DNA of 64,000 nt from Ctena decussata (GCA_963989385.1 OZ022515.1:8092803-8156802); one strand, 5' to 3'. Shown: positions 34,391-46,750, counted from the stretch's first letter. Notes: generated from the letters alone by a model not told the origin. Translations and numbers: made by a program.

Positions 34391-37300
34391 TGAGTAGTAA
34401 ACTACTACAAAGGCTAGGATTCTGAAAGCTTTCTCTTCTATTTTGGTAGAAAAAATATAACACGTCAGGATGACACCACAGATTGATATAGCCCAATCTG
34501 ATAAGCCGAATTCAGTTTGAATTCAACGCAATTTCATCAACCTGGGATTCGGTTAAAAACAAAGACATTTTTAGAATTTCAGATATTCATCTATCGAAAA
34601 ATTTCTCTTACAACATATGTCATTTTTAATGCACATAACTAATACAAATTCTCTTAATATGACTTAACTAATGCCAGCTTATAATAATGGACCAAGGGAG
34701 GTAATTGGGTTTAACAAGATATTAAACTTCAATCCAAAAAGTAATGCAGCTGAGGATTCCCAATGCTACTGTTCATAAAGCCACTTCTGTCCCCCAAGCA
34801 CCACACAGCTGGGAAATATATAGAATACCACACAATCCTATATATGGACTAAGTGCCCCCATGAGCAGTTCAGAAATGTAGTAACTCCCCTTCCTACTGA
34901 ATTTTGAAATTTTCTGACAGTAAACTCACATCTCAGGCCTTAGGAGCAACCTCACATGCCCCAAAAGTAACCAACATACTTCAGCAAAACCCAGCTAGTG
35001 AATTCACTCTAGTAATACTTACTTAAAATACAACATTCAAAAGATATAAATCTGCAAATTAAATACTGCCAAAATTCAAATCCCCAGACACACTATAGTT
35101 TGGTTATATTCAGAGCCATTTAACAAAACAGGGAAAAAGAATGGACAAAGTTAGAAAGAAAGAGGGAATCTTTGTTCTGTTTGTTAAATTCCATTTAAAG
35201 CATCTGATAGTAAATCATAAAACAATTTTTTTACACATAAATCTGCTTTTATGAGCAACCGACATGCCCTCCAAAGGAGCAAACACCCTTTTCGAAATGT
35301 AAAAGCAGATCACTAGAAAAATTAAAAAGAATTTGGCCCTTAAAATATTGAAAAATCACTCAGCTCACTATATGTCGGATACGACCACACACGTATTTTA
35401 GGAGCACGCCACACAATGCCCCTTCATAGCCCAACCATGTAAGCTGAATGATTAAACTCTTGAGTGCAAACTCCCTCTTACTTATAGCTTAAACTTAAAG
35501 TACTCACAAATATCAACTTTGATCAGAGGTGTAACTCAGAAGCACATATTCTGCTCATGAGATACCAACAATCTCATGTTATGTGAGATACCACACAATC
35601 TCACACAAACGTAGCATGTGTCTATGAGCTACTAGTGCTTCAAAATATTTCTTAAATCCACAAAAAACAATCTCTAAAATTTTCCTAATATATTTCCTCC
35701 AAAAGAAATTTATACAGAAATTTAGAATTTACTAATGATTTTACAAACTAAAAAAAAAATGCTTCAGATAGAAATATGAAGCCTTACTGTTAATCTCAAA
35801 CGTATTCCTAAATTTTAGTTAAAAAGAAAGAAAATATTTAATTTTAGAGAATTATCAGAGCTTTTAGACTTTCACTGCCGGTCACTGTTCACAGAATGCC
35901 TAAATCTGCTTAAACACTGCAATATATAGTCCTACATCACACGATTACTTAAAGAAATTTCATTGGCTCTCATCAGAATAATCTATTTTTACAATGGGCT
36001 AGCTTAGTAGTTCCCTTGAACTCAAAGTCTATAATTTTCTCTAAAAAAGTACTTGAAATGTATACATGTCAAAATGTAAAATACAAAACATACCTCATTC
36101 TAATGTGAACTTAACTAAAAAGTAAATATCAAGAAAAACTTCTTACAAAGGAAAGCTAACACCCCTTCCTATTGGATCATTCCTCAGCTTCACATTTAAC
36201 TTAAAATAACCTTTTATGATGCAGTTCCATACCCAAAGTAGTTCCTTAATTTTGTCTTTCAACAATACCATATAATATCAAAAAATAAGATTTATTTTTC
36301 AATGACCATCTTATTCTTAAAAATTAGTCTTTCACTTGTGAGAGTTCCCTTAATATTCAAAATCCCAGATTCCACATGGTGTATTAATTTCTCTAAGACA
36401 GGAAATTTCAGTATGGCTTCCACTTGTTCACTTCAATATAGTTTTTCAGTTATTGCAAGTTTCTTGAAATATGTCACTAAATTCCAAAAAGTTAGTCTTA
36501 GGATATTTATCATTCTACATCATCTGCCATCAGTTTCAGACAGGATTATTTCTCCTATCAAACTTTACAAGTAGGTAAACAAACTCTCATCAGCAAGAAA
36601 GTACCTTCTACCATCTTAAGAAATGTATCATTTATTAGATTTAGTCTAACAAACAGTTCATTTATGGACTGAAGCGTGCTTGAATTGCCCATTAACTCCT
36701 ATCATAACTCCTGAAGCTGTCTTAAAATGCCTACTTGAGGTAGATTAATTGATTTGGAGGATGACCACACCCAGACATGGGTCATTTTAGAAGTTCTTAA
36801 ACCTTACACATTTAAATAATTCAGAAGTACTGAAACTATGAAGATGCTGAAATCATTATTTCATATGATTTCCTTCCAAACAGAATTCATTTCAGAGGTT
36901 TAAAATCGGTGCAATATTATTTCTCTATTCTCTAAACCCAGAACAGAAACAAGGTCAAGATTCCATCCTCTGAATTATACAATATCTCCTGAAGTCATAA
37001 TCTTTGCATGATTCCAGGAACATGTATCAAATAGTACTTTCATATGAACTTGCTGACCTAAAATATAATTAGCAGTTAATTAAGAATTTTAATCAAAATG
37101 CCTATCTATACTCATGGAACAAACAGTACATTTTCCTCTGACATGACCCAAAATTTTGGAACTTTTTTTAATTCCAGGGGGCTTCTCAAAAGTAACTCTG
37201 CTCCTTTACAGTAGGAAAATACCAAACATCTAAATTTTGCATAAAATGATGCCACCCTGTCTTTTCCTCATTATTTTGGTTTTATCCCATAAATTCGCAA

Positions 37301-37438
37301 CTACATATGCAAAGCAAGCAATAATAAAAACTAGTTTGCTTCGTTAAAACATTGTCAAAACTACTTCAGGTTCTCTATATACAAATAAAAAGCCAAGGTA
37401 CTATATAATCTCATTCTCCAAAATGGAATTTTACCACA
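34391..37438 (-). repeat. 3' LTR of the Gypsy element
   Basis: 3,048 bp, on the plus strand from TGAGTAGTAAAC to TTTTACCACA; on the element strand it starts TGTGGTAAAA. It aligns along its whole length with the LTR at 53874-56909 with scattered substitutions and small indels (about a dozen in the first 420 bases, fewer later). The left terminal base triplet reads TGA where the other LTR has TGT. Confidence 0.93.
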
Positions 37439-37451
37439 CTGCACCCCCTTT
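37439..37451 (-). other. Polypurine tract next to the 3' LTR
   Basis: On the element strand AAAGGGGGTGCAG lies directly before the LTR start TGTGGTAAAA. A purine run at this place is the plus-strand DNA primer of LTR elements. It is interrupted by T and C, as in several Gypsy lineages. Confidence 0.7.
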
Positions 37452-39951
37452 AGAAAGAAAAAATTCTAAGCAAGACATTTTTTCAAATGATTTCATCCCT
37501 GAAATCAAATGCATTCACCGTGAATAAGTGACTATTTTGGAGATGACTACTAAATCAACCATGCATTCAATACAACAGCCTATGGCCATCAAAACTAAAA
37601 ACAAAACTACAAAGATATGAAATATATAAAAATTGGCACATAAGGAAATAGAGAAGACTACTGTTTGTGTTGCGTCATTTCAATATTTGTTTCCAAAATT
37701 TTTATTTGATTTCACAGCAATGAAATTTCTTTTTTTTCTTAAAAAATTCTTGCCAGTTATAGATAGTATTTGCCCCACAAGTAAATTCCAAAAGAACACA
37801 ACAATAATCTTTCTTACAATACCAATAAAGCAAATATTGGCAAACATGCTACATATGTATATGTTTACTAAATCTAACAAAACTACATCAAAACAAATCA
37901 GATCCAGAGCGAACATAGTTATCCCCATGACCTTTGCAGGATGCACATTTGGATGCACTGTCAGTGACTCCCCATGTACATCAGTACTGTCATTAAGATA
38001 GGAACCAATGTATTTTTCCCACAAAACTAGATTTGTGCTTACAAATCCCCTATATTAAAAATAAATTAATTTAGGCTTACGGGCTGAACTATGCTCGTTA
38101 TAGGACAGTAAAAGAATATATTTATCAATATATATATATCAAAAAATGTAAATCAATAACATGAACACATTTGGTCTGAATCTCAAAAACAGTTGGCAAA
38201 ATTAGTATCTTTACTTACGTAGGTAAGTACTTAAAATATGGACGGAAATAAATGGATGATATTCTAAACTTGGATTGAATAATTGCTATTAATGAAGTTA
38301 AATCACAACCTCATTCAAACCATCAGTTGGTTAACTGCAAAGCTATAAAAAATTGCTGCTGCCTGAGACAGAATGAAGAGATAATGCTTGGCCAGAGCTT
38401 CACCCCATCATTCAAATCATACAGCCTACAGTCCCTGTATTCAGAGCTACCTACAGCTGATGAATCTTAACATCATAAAAATTAAACGTGCCAACTCCAT
38501 CTTTGTCAGTAATAAAATGTATATAAAAAGAAAACTTGCAAATGTATAACAAAGAAATTGTAAAAATATATTTATACCCTATGTACACAAAAACTTAACT
38601 GTACCTGAGTTTGAACCCATATTACTCAGTTGGAATGGATCTCATTAAACTCTCATAATGACTAGAATTACAAATGAATGGATGACTTGTGTTTTTACGT
38701 CCTTTTTAACAGTATTTCAGTCATACCAGGACGATGGGTTGGTGATAACAGGTATGTGCAACAGAACCCGTTTACCATTGAAAGATTCCTGCCCAACTCG
38801 GAACCCAACCCTGGGACTGCTAGATCAGCAGGCCAGCGCTCAACAAACTGAGCAAACAGGGCTCCAAAATTTCAAAAACACATTTAATGAGATGTGTTTT
38901 AATTTCGACTAGTAATTTAGGAATGTACAGAAAGATTGATCCACAGCCATGGAATGATTTAAAATAACAATATCCACTGTCAGTCAGCCCATTTTTCCAA
39001 ACGGCTACCAAAGTATTATATGAGAATTGAATCCCAGTCACAAACCAGAGTCCATGAGCATGTCTCAGGGCATCATACCAGGGCAAGAGTAACATATGAA
39101 TGGGTCTATATGGTCATGGGCCAAAATATAGGAGTAGGGTGGGGTGGAGTGGGACGGGAGTCTGGTACCCCGAACAAACTCAGACCAGGATCATGCGCAA
39201 CCAAAATCATCCAATTCACCCGAACAAAGGTAGCCCTCTGGACCCAGAGGCTAACTCATACAAAATATACACTTCTTGTTCTCCAATGCTCACTAGCAAA
39301 TGATCATGCATTTAAAAATCCAACTTAACAAGCCTAACACCATAATTCCCCCTTCTCCAGATACAGGACCCTTTGCCTCTAGTCCAAGCATCAACAAGGC
39401 TAATATGGTAACAAAATGAGCATGAATGACCAAATAAAAGCAACACATAAAAAGTCCTTATAATCCCATGCATGATCTATTACTCTGTAAGCATTGTCAT
39501 TTCATACTAGTCATACAAATGAAATACAGTCTCGAGCAAATTGTACCCCACATCACGTCTGTGCTACTACAGAGTCCGCTGCTGGAAGTTTTAGCCTTGC
39601 ATACAGGTCTTAAACTCTGTATAAACTCAGCCACCAGAAAAAAATGTTGTATAGACTTCTATGGTCCATACCCACAAAAAAACCCAAGAAAAATGTTCAT
39701 GTATACCTTCTTCGTATACATCAATAAATACAAAGCATGACTAGCTTGGCTTATGCTCTTTCTAGTCTGCTAAACATAACACTATATCCACCAATGCCAC
39801 CCCAGCACTGCTTCGCCCTCTAGAAAGGCTCCAAGGGTGCACATTGACAGATCTGCAAGAAATGTTAGGCCCTACCCAACATCTCCAAAAATGACTAATT
39901 TTTCCCAGCACCAGACACTGCAGCTACAAACATAATACAAAATTACAACCA
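37452..39951. other. Non-coding region of the Gypsy element before its 3' LTR
   Basis: About 2.5 kb with no recognisable protein apart from a SINE at 38650-38875. Open frames on both strands at 37633-38024 are overlapping mirror frames with no motif. Confidence 0.5.
38650..38875 (-). mobile_element. tRNA-derived SINE copy 3, nested in the Gypsy element
   Basis: On the minus strand GCTCAGTTTGTTGAGCGCTG begins the tRNA-like head (plus strand near 38832-38851), with CCAGGGTTGGGTTCCGAG where the B box is expected. The core GGTATGACTGAAATACTGTT followed by AAAAAGGACGTAAAAAC lies at about 38694-38732. Head, core and spacing match the copies at 4685-4860 and 19105-19290. It lies outside the duplicated unit, so it is present once in the element. 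Confidence 0.68.
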
Positions 39952-40195
39952 GCACAAAAATGCACATACACTTGCACAATTCTAAAAATTATCCAATTTA
40001 CATGAAATTGTGAATTAATGAAACTGTGAACAGTACCATACAACTGAAAACCATATCTTGAAATTTGCTTAAACAATAATCAAAATGTTCCTGAACATTC
40101 AACTCGAATAAACTATGTAAACATTAACATGAAATAGGCAACTCATGAGAAACGAAAACCTACACAACTGGCAAAACCCACCTTTAGAACCCAGA

Positions 40196-40486
40196 TTAAT
40201 GCTTATGTTTTTTATTATAATTTTTTATTGCCTCTTGACTACATCGCTTCCAGACCCTCTGATTCTTACTAAGATTCTGATTTGTATCTGGGACAGTTAC
40301 CGTACTTGCCACTTTTTTCGGGGGGTCAGGAAACAAGGTAGAGGAAGCCATATTATGAGTCTGTTCTTCCCATTCCAACTCGAATCCAGAAAGAGCATAC
40401 TCATAAGGGACCCCAACATTGGGCTCCAGAATTTCTGCCGATATGACCTCATTAATTTCTTTAAGCCTATCAATCTCCTTCTTCAA
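40196..40486 (-). CDS. Coiled-coil accessory ORF of the Gypsy element, copy A
   Basis: About 96 codons from the first ATG, beginning MKKEIDRLKEINEVISAEIL. The frame is open further upstream, where TWTELRTKQQKLEEENGSLK extends the heptad pattern, so the true product is probably longer or joined to the zinc-finger frame at 40597-40917 by a lost frameshift. The N-terminal half has regular hydrophobic spacing and many E/K residues, typical of a coiled coil; the rest is acidic and unstructured-looking. It lies downstream of integrase, where some Gypsy elements carry env or other extra genes. There is no signal peptide or transmembrane segment, so it is not envelope-like. Function unknown. Confidence 0.55.
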   Translation of the reverse strand: MKKEIDRLKEINEVISAEILEPNVGVPYEYALSGFELEWEEQTHNMASSTLFPDPPKKVASTVTVPDTNQNLSKNQRVWKRCSQEAIKNYNKKHKH

Positions 40487-40596
40487 GCTACCATTCTCCT
40501 CCTCCAGCTTCTGTTGTTTGGTTCTTAACTCAGTCCAGGTCTCAGATGGGTTCGCCTCCGCCTCCTCCCAATCCTGATAGTCCAGCCGTTCCTCTG

Positions 40597-40917
40597 TTAA
40601 GATAAACGGCTGGGAAACGGCTGGGCTACAGGAGCCTTTCGGGCGTGTCCATGTTTTCGCTCCTCCTGGGTTGCCTCCCTTATCATGAGGTGAAGTGGAA
40701 TCGGTTCATCAGGCTGAGGTGCTTGTCCTGTGCATCCTTTCTTCTTCTGGTGCCTCTCAAGACATTTTAAACGGTCGGCAATAAAACCACAGCTACACTG
40801 CAGTGGCGCCGCCACATTCAGATGCGTCTTGTAAAGATGGGCGGTCACTGCCTCCATGAAATGAACAAAACTGCACAGCATGCAAATGTAACTCCTCATC
40901 TGCAAGTACAATACCAA
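40597..40917 (-). CDS. C2H2 zinc-finger accessory ORF of the Gypsy element, copy A
   Basis: 106 codons. CMLCSFVHFMEAVTAHLYKTH fits a C2H2 finger (C-x2-C-x11-H-x4-H) at about residues 12-32. A second, CSCGFIADRLKCLERHQKKK followed by GC, fits C-x-C-x12-H-x5-C. The tail is basic and proline-rich. It lies about 150 bases downstream of the pol stop at 41075 on the same strand. The near-identical copy at 46460-46750 has a changed C-terminus. Zinc-finger frames after integrase are unusual for Ty3/Gypsy elements; nucleic-acid binding or chromatin targeting is possible but only inferred. Confidence 0.6.
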   Translation of the reverse strand: MVLYLQMRSYICMLCSFVHFMEAVTAHLYKTHLNVAAPLQCSCGFIADRLKCLERHQKKKGCTGQAPQPDEPIPLHLMIREATQEERKHGHARKAPVAQPFPSRLS

Positions 40918-41074
40918 ACAGTATTTGAGATTTATTCCCTAAATATGGGAGAACATCATCTTATTCATGGCTCTGACTAACCATTAATAAACTTCACGAT
41001 GTTTTTTTTGTTTTTTCTTTCTTTTCTTTTACAAAAAGAAGGCTGGCATTAGTTTTACAACTAGCTAAAAACAA

Positions 41075-44000
41075 TTATTCTTTAAAATGTTTCTTTTTGT
41101 TGAGAACCCATGAGGGTAACTTCTCAGATTCATATGCTTTCAAACGGTCATGGTGAACCACAAATGTCAGTTTCTTTCCTTGAATCTTCTACACAGAAGG
41201 ACTGAGGCATTTCACTATAATGTACGGGCCTGTGTACTTAGTATCCAGCTTTTTCCCAGCTCCCTCTTTCTTGTATACGATGCCTCCCTTCAGATAAGAA
41301 TATTCAACAATTCTACTGTCAAAGTCACGATCTTGGCGTTCCACTGCTGATTTAAGGTTCTTGCGTACCACATGGTAGCATTCTTCTAATCTGTTTCTGA
41401 GTTCAGATACATACTCATGAACATCTGATGACTCATCTGGCCTTGGAAAAGGAAAAAGCATGTCATTCGCTATGTTCACTTCTCTTCCAAACATTAACAT
41501 ATTCGGTGTAAAACCGGTAGCAGGATGTGGGGAAGCCCTATATGCTGCTAGAAGTAGGGACAACTACTTATCCCAATTATTCTTATTACGGTCAACAAAC
41601 TTCCGTATCATCCGTCCTAGGGTCCCGTTAAACCTCTCTATTAGTCCATTTGAGCTGGGTCTATATGCTGTAGTTCGAGTCTTTTTTATCTCAAGCAACT
41701 TCAATACTTCTCTAAAAAGCTGACTTTCAAAATTTCTGCCTTGGTCAGAATGTATTTCAAATGGTGTACCAAACCTTGAAATGAACTCATGTACTAGCTT
41801 CTGAGCAATATTCTCTGCATGCTGACTTGGCAGACTGTATGCCTCCATCCAACGGGTGAAATAGGCACCAATAACCAGGATATACTTATTCTTATCCTTC
41901 GTCAAAGGTAATGGTCCCATGATATCTATAGCTATCCTATCCAAAGGATAACCTACAAGGTACTTCTTTAACCGAGCTTTGGGTTTCTTTGTAGGATCTT
42001 TCGTCTTGTTACACTGTGAACATTGCCTGATATATAATTTGATATCTGCATCCATCTGATACCAATGAAATCTTTGCTTTATCCTCTTGGATGTCTTGTT
42101 CACACCAAAATGACCAGCAATGATGGTATTGTGATTATTGCGAATTATTTCTTGTCTCAGTGCCTTTGGAATGAGTAACTGTAGGTTTTGTTTCTCTGTG
42201 GGGGTGTAAGTCCACCTCTTTTGATACAAAATGCCATTCCTTCTAACTATGTTTTCAGTATTTAGCCAATACTTCCGTACTGCAGGACTATACTGAGCTG
42301 CTTCATCTCTTGTTGGAAGGTATTGCTTATCCATCCAAGAATGTAAAATTCCAAGGTCAAGGTCTTGTCTCTGGAGCATCTGAATGTCACTCAGACTGTA
42401 ACTTGGTTAAAACATAGTCTCAGGAGTGATCTTTGCCTTACATTGAGTTTCTTGGTCTTTTGATTGGTTCACAGAGTCTTTATCTTGAGCCATTTCCTTG
42501 GCTTGGCCACGTGTAAAGGCTCTTAAACAGTAGTTTTCTGTCATGGTCACTTCTCGAACATGGCCATTTGGCACTGCCTGACCCAGATCTACCACATCAT
42601 CCACTTCTTGCAGAAATTGTTCCCACTCCTTCCTATTATTTGTACAGTCAAGGCACTTTTCATTATCATCTATCGCATGATCACATTTAGTTTGCTCAAA
42701 ATCTTTCCGGGAGAGGCTGTCAGCATTCTGATGTTTTGCTCCGGGTCTGTGTTCAATATCAAAATCATACTGAGAAAGAACTTCCAGCCATCTTGCAACC
42801 TGACCTCTGGGATCCTTGAAATCAAAAATCCACCGAAGAGAACCATGATCTGTTCTTAACAGAAAATTCTGACCCAACAAATAATGACGAAAATGATTCA
42901 TAAATGTAATGACTGCTAGAAGCTCCCTCCGAGTAACACTGTACCTTTGTTGATGGACATTCAGTTTCTTCGAAGCATATGCTATAACTTTCTCTTTCCC
43001 CTCCTGAATTTGGGACAGAATTCCAGCCACGCCTATATCTGACGCATCGGTATCCAATATGTATCTTAACCCAGGTTTCGGATAAGCTAAAACTGGGACA
43101 GTGCAGAGTTTCTCCTTCAGGGTCTCAAATGCAGCCTTACAAGATTCATCCCACACAAACTGTATGTTCTTCTTTGTGAGCTGTATCAAAGGTGCTGCAA
43201 TATGGCTGAAATTTTGTTTGTACTGTCGATAGTAAGAACACAATCCCAAATAGCTTTGAATTTCTTTCACTGTGCAAGGTACCTTCCATGACATGACCTT
43301 CTCTACAGTCTCTGGATTAGGTCGTATACCATCTTGACTTACTATATGACCCAGAAAAAGTACCTCTGATCTGAATAGCTCACACTTTGATGGTTTCATT
43401 TTCAGTCCAGCCTGAGACAGACGTTTGAACACTTCCTCCAATCTTTCCATGTGTTCTTCAAAATTTGACGCTATGACGATAATGTCATCAAGATATGTCC
43501 CACTGTAGACCACGAAAAACAAGTTCCATACAACGTTGAAACGTTGACGGGGCATTGCAGAGACCAAAGGGCATAACTGAGTATTCAAACAGCCCATATT
43601 TTGTTATAAAAGCAGTCTTGTGTCTGTCTTCCTCCATCAGCTCCAACTGCATATAAGCACTTTGCAAATCGATTGTTGAATAAATTTTGGCTGAAGAAAG
43701 GCAATCCAAACACATATCAATACGGGGTAAAGGGTATGCATCCTTGATTGTTCTCTCATTCAATTTTCTGTAATCTATACACACCCTTACATCCCCTGTC
43801 TTCTTTCGAACCATCACTATTGGAGAACTCCATGCTGAGGTTGACGGTTGTATCACCCCTGCTGCTAGTTGTTCTTTTAGATATTTTTCTTCTTCCCCTT
43901 CAAACGCCTGTGGGGTTCTGCGCATTGGTTGTCGCACAGGTGCTGCTTCAGCTGTATCAATCCTATGTTTAAGTACTGAACATTTACCAAGGTCAGTTGA

Positions 44001-45191
44001 TGACTTCGAAAAGGCATCTTGATACTTTGTCAGTAAACTTCCCAGTTTACATTTCTGATCTTCATCTAAGGTGGTTGTGCTTTGGGTGAACAGGTCTTTT
44101 AAATGCTCTGGCATCTCTGGAATTCGCTTCTCATTCACTCTCTTCACCTGAGAATTGAGCATAATGTTACCTTCACTTTCATAAATACAAGAAAAATCTG
44201 TTTCTTCTACTTTACATGAACTTCCTTTGTCATAAGAAGGCTGGACAGTCGTCATTGGTCTTTGATGTTGATCTTCATGGCACTTCAGGTGGCATATGGA
44301 TATTCCTTCTTCATGTGCAGTGATGTCATAAACCTTCCCAGTTGGCATAATACTACCCACCGCCTGAATATTGCCCAAAATCATCCCTTTTTTCTGTCTA
44401 ATAGGATAAGCACTCTGGTTTATCATCTTTATAGGTATCTTTGTGGATGTTGAATTTATCACACTTCTGGCTATAAGCAGTCTTTGCTTGGCTTCCTCCG
44501 AAGCTTCGAACATTAAAACTTGATCTTCATTAACAGGCATAGTGTCACATTGCCCTGTCATAACAAATTCTGATGATGCTGGTACTGTGACTGCCCTAGA
44601 AACTTTAACCTGACCAGCAGCGTCATGTGAGCGGATAACTTCACACTCAACCCATAGCTCTTTGACCTGTATGCCACGTTTTGTGTTAACAGTGATATCC
44701 ATTTCATCTATTATATCGCAACCAAGCAAAATATCATCTCTGATGGGAGCTACATAAACTGGCCACGAAAATTCAAAATCTCCGAGTTTGAAGTTGGCAT
44801 CCATGATTCCACATGTGCCCATTTCTCGACCAGCCTCAACCACAACCAATCCTCGTTTAGCTTCCCGTAATTTTGGCCTCTTTTCTTCAGGAATCATTTT
44901 GTAAAGTCTCTCACTCAGGACGGTCACCTCTGCCCCAGTATCTACAATAGACTTTGTAAATATTCCTTCTATAGAAAGTAATGCCCGAATGGTGACGGCT
45001 CTTACTCTGTCAATGATTATTTGGAGGGCACCTTCATTACCCAGACAAGTTTTCAATAAATTTCCAGATTCTGCATTTGGTTTTCTTTCCTCAGCATTTG
45101 TTTTGCAAAACTTTTTACCAATATCTTCAGGTGTGTTTACAGTCATATTACCGTCATCTGTATAGGCCGCCGTTTTTTGCTTCATGATCAA
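41075..45191 (-). pseudogene. pol: Gypsy pol polyprotein, copy A (PR-RT-RH-INT), broken
   Basis: Starts at 45191, overlapping the gag stop by four bases. Order: aspartic protease (DTGAEVTVLS near residue 84), RT palm (IVMVRKKTGDVRVCIDYRKL; FGLCNAPSTFQ; YLDD), RNase H (LDTDASDIGVAGIL; RTDHGSL; HQNADSLSR), integrase zinc-binding HHCC (GHFGVNKT; CSQCNKT) and DDE core (IDIMGPLPL; HSDQGRNFES; GLIERFNGT). Lesions: one extra base in the C-run at 43499-43501 just before YLDD, an in-frame TAA at 42407-42409, a TAG at 41564-41566 unique to this copy, and a TAG at 41189-41191, after which the frame stays open (GKKLTFVVHHDRLKAY) to 41075. Inactive. Confidence 0.92.
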
Positions 45192-45910
45192 TGGGTCTGA
45201 GCCCCGGCCTGCTGGCTCAGCCCCTTGCCGTTTTCCGCCTGCTTCTTGTCTTGGACAGGCTGTTCCTGTCTTGGCTGTTGTTTTAATGCATGGGGTGCTG
45301 TCTTGTGAGGGCAGTGAATTGAAATATGTCCTGGTTCATTACAGTAGTAACATATGATGGCCCTGCCATCCTGTCGTCTTGGCATCGACTCCTCATTCTC
45401 CTGTTTAGGTTTCGCAGTCTGGTTTTCCTGAACTGACTGATCATCTTTAAAGAGCTTCTCAATGGTAGCTTTCAAGTCCCTACCAAACTGAATGAGTCTC
45501 TTCTCAGTTACAAATCTTTTCCCATTTATCCTTCTCACATCCATCTGTTGGGTGTCTTCATCATGCAAATATAATTGTTCATTTATCCGTCTGACTCCAG
45601 ACTTCTTGCGTGTCGTTTCTTTGCAACACTCATGCCAAGTAATCATATCAACTGCTTCAGTCAATGAATTTGGTTTCTTGATCAAAACCTCATATGCAAC
45701 AGTCTGATCCGGTAAACCTTGTAACAGATGGTGAATAGTCATCTGATTAAATGTCTCTGAACATCCTATATCTGGGTAAGCCTTCGCACAAAAATGCACA
45801 TACACTTGCACAATTCTAAAAATTATCCAATTTACATGAAATTGTGAATTAATGAAACTGTGAACAGTACCATACAACTGAAAACCATATCTTGAAATTT
45901 GCTTAAACAA
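45188..45910 (-). pseudogene. gag: Chimeric gag C-terminal fragment at the duplication junction
   Basis: From about 45784 downwards this is the gag C-terminus: AYPDIGCSETFNQMTIHHLL, a lysine/arginine-rich middle, and a CCHC zinc knuckle CYYCNEPGHISIHC. Its first ~42 codons are not gag: they come from the non-coding 3' flank of copy B read in frame across the duplication junction. The open frame is thus an artefact of the tandem duplication and lacks the gag capsid part. The C-terminal part is intact relative to 51022-51681. Confidence 0.88.
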
Positions 45911-46101
45911 TAATCAAAATGTTTCTGAACATTCAACTCGAATAAACTATGTAAACATTAACATGAAATAGGCAACTCATGAGAAACAAAAACCTACACA
46001 ACTGGCAAAACCCACCTTGAGAACCCAGATTAATGCTTATGTTTTTTATTATAATTTTTATTGCCTCTTGACTACATCGCTTCCAGACCCTCTGATTCTT
46101 A

Positions 46102-46320
46102 CTAAGATTCTGATTTTATATCTGGGACAGTTACCGTACTTGCCACTTTTTTCGGGGGGTCAGGAAACAAGGTAGAGGAAGCCATATCATGAGTCTGTTC
46201 TTCCCATTCCAACTCGAATCCAGAAAGAGCATACTCATAAGGGACCCCAACATTGGGCTCCAGAATTTCTGCCGATATGACCTCATTAATTTCTTTAAGC
46301 CTATCAATCTCCTTCTTCAA
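46102..46320 (-). CDS. Coiled-coil accessory ORF, copy B
   Basis: Counterpart of 40196-40486, identical at its start (MKKEIDRLKEINEVISAEIL). It ends earlier because small indels near 46112-46120 change the frame (VPDIKSES then stop, where copy A reads VPDTNQNLS). Upstream coiled-coil codons are present in the same open frame. Confidence 0.5.
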   Translation of the reverse strand: MKKEIDRLKEINEVISAEILEPNVGVPYEYALSGFELEWEEQTHDMASSTLFPDPPKKVASTVTVPDIKSES

Positions 46321-46459
46321 GCTACCATTCTCCTCCTCCAGCTTCTGTTGTTTGGTTCTTAACTCAGTCCAGGTCTCAGATGGGTTCGCCTCCGCCTCCT
46401 CCCAATCCTGATAGTCCAGCCGTTCCTCTGTTAAGATAAACGGCTGGGAAACGGCTGGG

Positions 46460-46750
46460 CTACAGGAGCCTTTCGGGCGTGTCCATGTTTTCGCTCCTCC
46501 TGGGTTGCCTCGTTATCATGAGGTGAAGTGGAATCGTTTCATCAGGCTGAGGTGCTTGTCCTGTGCATCCTTTCTTCTTCTGGTGCCTCTCAAGACATTT
46601 TAAACGGTCGGCAATAAAACCACAGCTACACTGCAGTGGCGCCGCCACATTCAGATGCGTCTTGTAAAGATGGGCGGTCACTGCCTCCATGAAATGAACA
46701 AAACTGCACAGCATGCAAATGTAACTCCTCATCTGCAAGTACAATACCAA
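46460..46750 (-). CDS. C2H2 zinc-finger accessory ORF, copy B
   Basis: Same two zinc-finger motifs as 40597-40917. A small deletion near 46510 shifts the frame, so it ends RQPRRSENMDTPERLL instead of the copy A tail. Both finger motifs are unchanged between copies. Confidence 0.58.
   Translation of the reverse strand: MVLYLQMRSYICMLCSFVHFMEAVTAHLYKTHLNVAAPLQCSCGFIADRLKCLERHQKKKGCTGQAPQPDETIPLHLMITRQPRRSENMDTPERLL

Larger units (their letters stand above)
39952..45785. repeat. Internal tandem duplication, copy A (5,834 bp)
   Basis: Begins at GCACAAAAATGCACATACAC (39952) and is followed without a gap by copy B, which starts with the same word at 45786. Matching points in the two copies stay 5,834 bases apart (for example pol stop 41075 against 46909, gag stop 45188 against 51022). 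The right junction, CCTT|CGCAC at about 45784/45785, shows copy A ending inside gag where copy B continues CCTTTGACATC. Confidence 0.95.

Noticed and set aside
37633..38024. Overlapping ~120-codon frames on both strands near the 3' LTR as an env or accessory gene
   Set aside because: They mirror each other in an AT-rich stop-poor stretch, and show no conserved motif or coherent domain.
42560..42859. Plus-strand open frames repeated in both duplication copies (also 43748, 44262, 41460 and their B-copy partners)
   Set aside because: They are duplicated only because the underlying minus-strand pol is duplicated; no motif on the plus strand.
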